The notes below the pieces were generated by a model that worked only from the letters and a program-made list of their open reading frames with translations, did no database searches and had not been told where the DNA came from. From Acidobacteriota bacterium (lineage in GTDB: Bacteria; Acidobacteriota; Thermoanaerobaculia; Thermoanaerobaculales; Sulfomarinibacteraceae): 5,184 bases of DNA. The stretch spans positions 1 through 5,184 of the forward strand of contig DAOWFV010000091.1 of assembly GCA_030637805.1 (NCBI GenBank). Direction: 5' to 3'. A program made the translations under genes and the position numbers. This document shows, piece after piece, positions 1 to 4,570 of the stretch; position 1 is the first letter of the stretch, and each line of letters opens with the position of its first letter.

Positions 1-141
1 GGGGGACCTGTCCTGCAACGCCTCGTCGATGGTGGCGAAGAAGCGGCTCATCCCCGCGGCATCCAGCTCCTCGATTTCCGGTACGATCCTCACCGCCAGA
101 ACCCGGAGGAACTCGGCCTTTTCTTGAGAGAGTGATTTCAT
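1..141 (-). CDS. Partial N-terminus of unknown protein, possibly gluconate 2-dehydrogenase subunit 3-like
   Basis: An open frame runs from an ATG at 141-139 to the left edge, giving 47 residues without a stop; the C-terminus is missing. The peptide begins MKSLSQEK and continues with a helical, mixed-charge stretch containing RIVPEIEELDAAG (residues 18-30) and then FFATIDEALQDRSP (34-47). An 'I-V-P-E' turn followed by an amphipathic helix ending near 'ID.AL' recalls the start of gluconate 2-dehydrogenase subunit 3-like proteins, small partners of membrane-associated GMC or flavoprotein dehydrogenases. This resemblance is from memory and weak; no cofactor or catalytic motif is visible. The start is supported by a promoter-like pair just upstream whose -10 box ends six bases before the ATG. 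No Shine-Dalgarno is present, so the mRNA may be leaderless. The gene is divergent from the RNA-processing operon. I am fairly confident it is coding, and not confident of the family. Confidence 0.6.
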   Translation of the reverse strand, partial: MKSLSQEKAEFLRVLAVRIVPEIEELDAAGMSRFFATIDEALQDRSP

Positions 142-147
142 ACGCCG

Positions 148-177
148 ATTGTACAGCGTCGGGTCGCCGTCCCTCAA
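148..177 (-). promoter_or_regulatory. Putative leaderless promoter of the left-edge gene
   Basis: Read on the minus strand there is TTGAGG (177-172), an 18-base spacer, then TACAAT (153-148). This is a sigma-70-like pair with 4/6 and 5/6 matches to consensus. Six bases separate the -10 box from the ATG at 141, so the usual start point, about seven bases downstream, falls on the A of the start codon. No purine-rich ribosome-binding site lies between. This matches the pattern known for leaderless genes, but it is a prediction from sequence only. Confidence 0.55.
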
Positions 178-190
178 CGCCAAGGAATCA

Positions 191-253
191 GACCTGAAGC
201 CTGAGACCTGAAACCTGAGACCTGAGACCTGAAGCCTGAAGCCTGAAGCCTGT
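191..253. repeat. Nine-copy tandem heptamer array, RRCCTGA
   Basis: Nine contiguous 7-base units fit RRCCTGA. The first two bases vary (GA, AG, GA, AA, GA, GA, AG, AG, AG) and the CCTG core is invariant; only the last base of the ninth unit departs (T for A). Short tandem heptanucleotide repeats of this general kind are known in some bacteria, for example the STRR elements of heterocystous cyanobacteria, but I cannot assign this one to a named family. The array starts 13 bases behind the -35 box of the left gene and lies in the divergent intergenic region. It contains no long palindrome and no spacers. Function is unknown. Confidence 0.9.
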
Positions 254-294
254 ACCCCGGCGGGTGGATTCGAGTATCGAACGAACGCCGGTTC

Positions 295-315
295 ATTCCC
301 GATTCCGAATTCTAT
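295..315. repeat. Degenerate heptamer units related to the AATTCCK array
   Basis: Three consecutive 7-base units, ATTCCCG, ATTCCGA and ATTCTAT, resemble the AATTCCK array at 387-421 when shifted by one base. They look like an older or partly eroded copy of that repeat. The assignment rests only on the shared ATTC core and the shared 7-base period. Confidence 0.45.
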
Positions 316-333
316 TTCGCGTCCGCCCGACGC

Positions 334-347
334 GCCCGCGCGCGGGC
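334..347. other. Perfect 14-base GC palindrome
   Basis: GCCCGCG followed directly by CGCGGGC is a perfect self-complementary 14-mer. A hairpin would have a stem of about five base pairs with a four-base loop, and no T-run follows, so it does not look like an intrinsic terminator. It could be a binding site for a dimeric regulator of the downstream operon, but alternating CG in GC-rich DNA makes chance palindromes common. Some 20 bases downstream, CCAAT at 356-360 and ATTGG at 368-372 form another small inverted repeat. Confidence 0.25.
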
Positions 348-386
348 AGATCGCTCCAATATCCCTGATTGGCTCTTCGCGCCGGA

Positions 387-421
387 AATTCCTAATTCCT
401 AATTCCGAATTCCGAATTCCT
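387..421. repeat. Five-copy tandem heptamer array, AATTCCK
   Basis: Five contiguous 7-base units are present: AATTCCT twice, AATTCCG twice, AATTCCT once. The array ends three bases before the TACAAT box of the downstream operon, so its third and fourth units occupy the place where a -35 element would be. The sequence is AT-rich against a GC-rich background. It shares the 7-base period, but not the sequence, of the array at 191-253. A change in unit number would move whatever sits upstream of the -10 by whole heptamers, so the array could influence promoter strength; that is inference. Confidence 0.88.
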
Positions 422-424
422 GCC

Positions 425-430
425 TACAAT
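425..430 (+). promoter_or_regulatory. Putative -10 box of a leaderless promoter for the 437-4268 operon
   Basis: TACAAT matches the sigma-70 -10 consensus at 5/6 positions and is identical to the box serving the divergent gene. Six bases (GGCCAT) separate it from the GTG at 437, placing the expected transcription start on that codon. No Shine-Dalgarno is present before the GTG. There is no convincing -35: at suitable spacing lies repeat sequence, with TTCCGA (403-408, 16-base spacer) as the best weak candidate. Confidence 0.55.
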
Positions 431-436
431 GGCCAT

Positions 437-3073
437 GTGCGTATCATCACCACCCACCTCTCGGCGGACTTCGACGCCTTCGCGGCGGCGGTGTGTGCGC
501 TGCGCCTCTATCCCGGTTCGCGGGTTCTTTTTCCTGGCTCCCAGGAGGCCGCGGTGCGCCGTTTCCTGGCCGACTCCGAGCTGAGCTTCCCCGAGCTCAA
601 GCTGCGGCGGGCGCGCGCGGGAAAGCTGGAGCACGCGGTGGTGGTGGACACGCGCAGCCCCTCGCGCCTCGGCGAGGTCGCAAAGCTCCTCGTGCGCGAC
701 AAATGCCCCATCACCCTTATCGACCACCACCTGGAAGAGGACGGCGGACTTGACGCAGATGAGGTTATCGAACGCCCGGTCGGCGCCACCTGCACGATCA
801 TCGCCGAGCTCTTCCGCGAACGCGGAATCCAGCCCACCGACGAGGAAGCCAGCCTGATGCTAATGGGGATCTACGAGGACACCGGCGGCCTGTCCTACCG
901 CGAGACCACCCCCGAGGACCTGCGGATCACCGCCTGGCTCCTCGAACAGGGCGGGATGCTGGAATGGGTTCGGCGGTGGGTACTCAAGGCCCTGCAGCCG
1001 GAGCAACTCGAGCTCCTCAACCGCATGGTGGAGGCGACCGAGGAGCTGGTCGTGGAGGAGGTCCCCGTAGCCCTGTCCATGCTCGAGGTGGATCGCTACC
1101 ACGAAGAGGCCGCCTTCGTGGTCCACCGCTGGATCGAGATCTTCGAGATCGGCGTCGGCGCGGTGATGCTGGTGCGCCCGCCCAACATCAACCTCATCCT
1201 GCGGTCGCGCCTGCCCGGCCTGCACATGGGCAAGGTGGCCCAGCGCTTCGGAGGCGGCGGGCACGCGACCGCCGCGTCGGCCCGCATCTCGGGCGCGATG
1301 CCGGTGGAGGTACGCGAGCAGCTGGTGAAGGCCCTCGCCGAGGAGCTTCCGGCACCCGCAAGGGCTATTGACGTCGCCGCCCGCACGATCTTCACCGTCG
1401 ACGACAGCGTAACCGTGGGCGACACCAAGGAGCGCATCAACCAGCTCCGGGTCAACGCCCTGCCGGTGCGCGACACCGAATCCGATGCGCTGGTGGGCCT
1501 CGTTACGCGCCAAATCCTCGACCGCGCCCTCTCCCACGGCATGGGCGAACGGCCGGTGCGGACGGTCATGCACCCCGAGCTTCCGACGGTTGCCGCATCG
1601 ACCCCATTGGTCACCCTGCGTGACCTCTTTCTCGAACGGTCCTACCGATTCGTGGTGGTCGAGGAGGAGGGCCACCCCGCCGGCATCATCACTCGAATGG
1701 AGCTCTTCCGTCGCCTCTTCGAACATCAGCACGCGGCCGGAGCTGCCCTCGACCACCGCATGGCCGGTGCCCGACCGATGAGCCAGTCCATCACTCGCCT
1801 GCTGCGCGAAACCTCCCCGCCCTGGGTGCAGCGGCTGCTCGGGGCCATCCGGGAGGTGGCGGACTCGCAGGGAGTTCCGGTCTATTTGGTCGGCGGCATG
1901 GTGCGCGACCTCCTTCTCAAGCGTGCCAACGAGGACATCGATCTGGTGGTCGAGGGCGACGGCATTGCCTTTGCAGCGGCGCTCGCCGACGCCATCGGCG
2001 GACGCCACCACCCCCATGCTCCATTCCTCACCGCGGTGGTCTCCCTCCCCGACGGCCTGCGGGTGGACGTCGCCTCGGCCCGCACGGAGTTTTACCGCAC
2101 GCCCGCCGCGCTCCCAGAGGTCGCGACCTCGCTCATCCGCCAGGACCTCTACCGCCGCGACTTCACCATCAACTCGCTCGCAGTGGCTCTCTCCGGCCAG
2201 CGCCACGGAGAGCTGGTGGATTTCTTCGGCGGGCGCAAGGACATCCAGCGCCAGGAGATTCGCGTCCTCCACTCGCTCTCCTTCATCGACGATCCCACTC
2301 GCGCCCTGCGCGCGGTGCGCTACGCCCGCCGCCTCGGCTTCCAGATCGCCCCCGACACCCGTAACCTGATCCAAACCGCTCTGGCCGAAGGCGTTTTCGA
2401 GCGCCTCTCGGGCCAGCGCCTGCGGCGCGAGCTGGAGTACCTGCTCGCCGAACCCCACCCGGCGGCGGCGCTGGCATTGGTGGCGGAGCTCGGACTCCTC
2501 CCCGCGATCTCTCCGGACCTGATGTGGAGCGAGGCGATACGCAGCAACCTCATGGAGGTAGAGGGGCAGCTTGCCTGGTACCGGCTCGAGGAGCTGGGGG
2601 CGGAGCCCGAACCGTGGATCCTCTACCTCGGCGGGCTCGCCCTTCGCGCCGGAGCGGAGGCGGTGGCCGGCCTCGGGCGGCGCCTACAGCTGGTCGGCGC
2701 CCTCCACGATCGCTTTGTCGCTCTGCCGGAGGAGGTGGCGGCGATAACCCGGGCGGCCTCGTCGGATCTGCCGCGGTCGCAGAGGGTGCGCCTGGTGGAG
2801 GGGCAATCAGTCGAGGCCCTGCTGCTCGGAATGGCCGGCCTCGAGCTCGAGGAGCGGCGGGAGGTGGCCGATGCGGTCGAGGCGGCGGTGCGCGTACAGG
2901 CGCCGGTGAGCGGCCGCCAGCTCCTTGACGCCGGCGTGTCCCCGGGCCCGCACGTGGGTCGCACCCTGAAGCTCACTCGCGATGCCCTCGTCGACGGCGT
3001 GATCACCGAAGACGAAGCCCTGGCGTGGGCCCTCTCGACCTCCAGGTCCCTGGGTTTAGGCGACGGCGTATGA
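437..3073 (+). CDS. DHH/DHHA1 phosphoesterase - CBS pair - tRNA nucleotidyltransferase fusion (CCA- or A-adding enzyme)
   Basis: This 878-residue fusion joins a putative nanoRNase/phosphoesterase to a class II tRNA nucleotidyltransferase, which builds or repairs tRNA 3'-CCA ends in the cytosol. The DHH part (about 1-165) shows H7, D11 and D13 in HLSADFD, D71 in VVVDTR, the D96-H97-H98 signature and D148 in YEDTGG; together these form the usual two-metal site. DHHA1 follows, with the RNA-binding GGGGH at 272-276. Two CBS domains lie at about 312-371 and 372-430 and probably sense an adenine nucleotide. The nucleotidyltransferase head has GGMVRD (486-491), the metal-binding D500-x-D502, RRDFTINSLA (573-582) and DDPTR (618-622) before the RNA-binding domain. 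Every catalytic residue looks intact. The same architecture is known from the Aquifex A-adding enzyme and from Geobacter-type genomes; sequence alone does not say whether this one adds A only or the whole CCA. GTG was chosen because MRIITTHLSADFD is the canonical DHH N-terminus. First gene of the operon; its stop overlaps the next start (ATGA). Confidence 0.95.
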   Translation: MRIITTHLSADFDAFAAAVCALRLYPGSRVLFPGSQEAAVRRFLADSELSFPELKLRRARAGKLEHAVVVDTRSPSRLGEVAKLLVRDKCPITLIDHHLEEDGGLDADEVIERPVGATCTIIAELFRERGIQPTDEEASLMLMGIYEDTGGLSYRETTPEDLRITAWLLEQGGMLEWVRRWVLKALQPEQLELLNRMVEATEELVVEEVPVALSMLEVDRYHEEAAFVVHRWIEIFEIGVGAVMLVRPPNINLILRSRLPGLHMGKVAQRFGGGGHATAASARISGAMPVEVREQLVKALAEELPAPARAIDVAARTIFTVDDSVTVGDTKERINQLRVNALPVRDTESDALVGLVTRQILDRALSHGMGERPVRTVMHPELPTVAASTPLVTLRDLFLERSYRFVVVEEEGHPAGIITRMELFRRLFEHQHAAGAALDHRMAGARPMSQSITRLLRETSPPWVQRLLGAIREVADSQGVPVYLVGGMVRDLLLKRANEDIDLVVEGDGIAFAAALADAIGGRHHPHAPFLTAVVSLPDGLRVDVASARTEFYRTPAALPEVATSLIRQDLYRRDFTINSLAVALSGQRHGELVDFFGGRKDIQRQEIRVLHSLSFIDDPTRALRAVRYARRLGFQIAPDTRNLIQTALAEGVFERLSGQRLRRELEYLLAEPHPAAALALVAELGLLPAISPDLMWSEAIRSNLMEVEGQLAWYRLEELGAEPEPWILYLGGLALRAGAEAVAGLGRRLQLVGALHDRFVALPEEVAAITRAASSDLPRSQRVRLVEGQSVEALLLGMAGLELEERREVADAVEAAVRVQAPVSGRQLLDAGVSPGPHVGRTLKLTRDALVDGVITEDEALAWALSTSRSLGLGDGV

Positions 3074-3705
3074 GGACCCACCATTTTTTCTCCGTCTTTT
3101 TCGCCCTCCTCGCGTGCGTGGTGCAGGCCCAAGCCCCGGTGCCGGTGGCGGAGCGGGTGGTCACCCACCGCGACCAGACCACCCGGGTCACACTCTTCAG
3201 CAACCGCACTGTAGTGGTCACCATCCGCGAGGATAACGAGCAGGGCTTCGTTCGCCGCACCACCCTCGGCACGGACGCGTTCATGGTCTATCTCAACGCC
3301 CTGCAGACCGATGCGGAAGCCCTTGGCGAGGCGCCCGTTTCCTCGCAGGTCGACACCTCCCATTCCGAGGTCATTCTCACCCTGCACGTGGGGCCGGACG
3401 CCCCGCGGCTGCTCCGCTTCTCGCCGATGGCCGTGGTCTCGCTGCCGCTTGCACGAATCATGGGCGCCCTCGACGACCTCGAAACCCAGGTGCTCGAGGC
3501 CAGTCCCTCGGCCGAGGAGCTGCGCACCTGGGCGCCACGGAAGGGGGACCGCGTGCAGCTCTTCACCAGCGCTTACGCCGTGGTCGTCGAGGTGGGGGAG
3601 GACGGGACCCTGGTCCTCGAGCACGAGGAGACCTTTATCCGTGAGATCGTGCCGGCCGGCAGCCGCGACCAGGTGATTCTCCACGTCGTGGAGCGCGATC
3701 GGTGA
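3070..3705 (+). CDS. Exported or lipid-anchored protein of unknown function, translationally coupled
   Basis: A 211-residue protein I do not recognise. It starts with a secretion signal: MRTHH, a hydrophobic core of about residues 6-18 (FFSVFFALLACVV), then QAQA. Signal peptidase I could cut after A20 or A22. The alternative is LLAC (13-16), which fits the relaxed lipobox with C16 as the lipidated residue. The mature part is rich in predicted beta strand, such as RVTLFSNRTVVVTIRED (39-55), with an alpha-helical stretch around FMVYLNALQTDAEAL. Near the C-terminus, KGDRV (158-162) begins another strand-rich segment that could be a small beta barrel. No enzymatic motif is seen. The ATG overlaps the preceding stop by four bases and its own stop overlaps the rsmD start, with only a weak AGG at 3058-3060 as ribosome-binding site, so coupled translation is likely. 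An in-frame GTG at 3025 would destroy the signal peptide. The link between an envelope protein and RNA-modifying neighbours is unexplained. Confidence 0.85.
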   Translation: MRTHHFFSVFFALLACVVQAQAPVPVAERVVTHRDQTTRVTLFSNRTVVVTIREDNEQGFVRRTTLGTDAFMVYLNALQTDAEALGEAPVSSQVDTSHSEVILTLHVGPDAPRLLRFSPMAVVSLPLARIMGALDDLETQVLEASPSAEELRTWAPRKGDRVQLFTSAYAVVVEVGEDGTLVLEHEETFIREIVPAGSRDQVILHVVERDR

Positions 3706-4268
3706 GGATCACCGGCGGGGAGTGGCGCTCGCGCAGACTGCGTGGGCCGGGCCGCTCGATGCCTCTCCGGCCCACCCCGGATGCCCTGCGCGAACGCGCC
3801 TTCGCGGTGCTCGGCGAAGAGGTGCTCGGCGCGCGTTTTCTCGATCTCTTCGCGGGCACCGGCTCGGTTGGTCTGGAGGCCCTGTCGCGCGGCGCTCGCT
3901 CGGCGGTCTTCGTCGAGCGCCACCGTGCGGCGGCGCGTCTGATTACCGAGAACTGCACAGCATTCGGCCTCGACGAGGACCGCGCCCGCGTGCTGGTCCG
4001 GCCGGCCCTGGCCGCGGTGGAAGAGCTCACCGGCCGGAGCGAGCTTTTCGACCTCGCCTGGGCCGATCCGCCTTTCGAGCACTGGCGACAGGGGCTGGAG
4101 GCCCTCACCGCAGCGTTCGAAATCGGCCTCCTCGAGCCCTCGGCCACCGCCTGCCTCGAGTGCCCGGAGCAGGCCGAGGTGGAAGGAGCCCTGGCGGCAG
4201 GGCTGAGGGTCGAGCGAAATCTCTCCGGAGGCGCCTCCAGATTGGTGATGATCGCGAGGAACCGGTAG
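3702..4268 (+). CDS. rsmD: 16S rRNA (guanine(966)-N2)-methyltransferase RsmD
   Basis: RsmD transfers a methyl group from S-adenosylmethionine to N2 of G966 of 16S rRNA during small-subunit assembly. The 188-residue product has the normal family length. It begins with the family hallmark MRITGGEWRSRRL (1-13), followed by RPTPDALRERAF (23-34), the Rossmann SAM-binding loop FLDLFAGTGSVGLEAL (46-61), E72 at the end of strand 2 for the ribose hydroxyls, and the catalytic DPPF at 122-125. All key residues are present. The GTG start overlaps the upstream stop as GTGA, and GGAG at 3690-3693 lies eight bases before it as a ribosome-binding site. It is the last gene of the operon. No strong hairpin-plus-T terminator follows within the next 50 bases. 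The common bacterial partner coaD is not downstream here. Confidence 0.95.
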   Translation: MRITGGEWRSRRLRGPGRSMPLRPTPDALRERAFAVLGEEVLGARFLDLFAGTGSVGLEALSRGARSAVFVERHRAAARLITENCTAFGLDEDRARVLVRPALAAVEELTGRSELFDLAWADPPFEHWRQGLEALTAAFEIGLLEPSATACLECPEQAEVEGALAAGLRVERNLSGGASRLVMIARNR

Positions 4269-4279
4269 AAATACGAAGG

Positions 4280-4309
4280 TTAACAAGACTCATTAGCAGA
4301 CTGTAGTAT
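4280..4309 (+). promoter_or_regulatory. Putative sigma-70 promoter of the 76-residue protein gene
   Basis: TTAACA (4280-4285, 5/6 match to the -35 consensus) is followed by an 18-base spacer and TAGTAT (4304-4309, 4/6 match to the -10). The expected start near 4316 gives a leader of about 22 bases that contains the Shine-Dalgarno. The segment is AT-richer than its surroundings. It begins 12 bases after the rsmD stop, so the small gene can be transcribed independently of the operon. Confidence 0.5.
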
Positions 4310-4322
4310 CGTGGTGCCGGCT

Positions 4323-4328
4323 GGAGGG
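4323..4328 (+). promoter_or_regulatory. Shine-Dalgarno site fixing the start at 4338
   Basis: GGAGGG lies nine bases before the ATG at 4338. It is the strongest ribosome-binding site in the window and argues against the in-frame GTG at 4311, which would lie upstream of it and immediately after the -10 box. Confidence 0.7.
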
Positions 4329-4337
4329 TTCTCAGAG

Positions 4338-4568
4338 ATGGCGCTGCTTCGCCCAAAACACCAGCGGAAGCGAACAAAACTCCGCGCCTACACCACCATC
4401 ACGTGCCCGCACAACGGACACCAGGTGGGTTGGTGCCGCAGTCTGTGCGAACCGATCGACGGCCAGGGCGACTGCGGCCGTGTGGCGCCCCACTCACTGG
4501 TTGGTCGCACCCAGGCCGCGATCGCGAGTTACAAAGCGAGATCCCTCAAGCTCGGTTCCGATTACTGA
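4338..4568 (+). CDS. Small basic Cys/His-rich protein of unknown function (76 residues)
   Basis: I do not recognise this 76-residue protein. Its first 16 residues are strongly basic (RPKHQRKRTKLR at 5-16), which would suit binding to nucleic acid or the ribosome. The middle carries four cysteines, C23, C33, C37 and C46, with H25, H28 and H52 close by. The spacing C-x9-C-x3-C-x8-C with interspersed histidines could bind a zinc ion or iron, but it is not a classical zinc ribbon, which would have two C-x2-C knuckles. The C-terminal part (LVGRTQAAIASYKARSLKL, 54-72) looks like one amphipathic helix. The start is set by GGAGGG nine bases upstream, and a promoter-like pair precedes it. The stop is two bases from the stop of the convergent peptidase gene. 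Dedicated expression signals and a patterned composition support a real gene; function is unknown. Confidence 0.75.
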   Translation: MALLRPKHQRKRTKLRAYTTITCPHNGHQVGWCRSLCEPIDGQGDCGRVAPHSLVGRTQAAIASYKARSLKLGSDY

Positions 4569-4570
4569 CA

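Noticed and set aside
191..253. Repeat array as a possible CRISPR
   Set aside because: The units are 7 bases and directly contiguous, with no spacers and no cas genes nearby.
283..312. GGTTCATTCC at 290-299 looks like a tRNA T-loop (B box)
   Set aside because: The bases on either side do not pair as a T stem, and no acceptor, D or anticodon stems can be drawn around it.
429..437. ATG codons at 429 and 435 as starts of the fusion gene
   Set aside because: Both are in a different frame from the DHH protein; the GTG at 437 gives the canonical N-terminus.
860..2458. 532-codon open frame on the minus strand inside the fusion gene
   Set aside because: It lies wholly antisense to a protein with intact DHH, CBS and nucleotidyltransferase motifs. 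Long antisense frames are expected in GC-rich coding DNA, and its translation (rich in His, Gly, Arg and Ala) shows no domain.
3025..3069. GTG at 3025 as start of the exported protein
   Set aside because: It would add 15 residues, several of them arginines, ahead of the signal peptide. The ATG at 3070 gives a normal signal sequence and a typical ATGA overlap.
2623..3684. 353-codon open frame on the minus strand
   Set aside because: It is antisense to the end of the fusion gene and to the exported protein. It crosses a gene junction and has low-complexity Arg/Ser-rich stretches, so it is a shadow frame.
3722..4306. 194-codon plus-strand frame overlapping rsmD
   Set aside because: It is an Arg/Gly/Ala-rich alternative frame of rsmD, whose own frame has every family motif.
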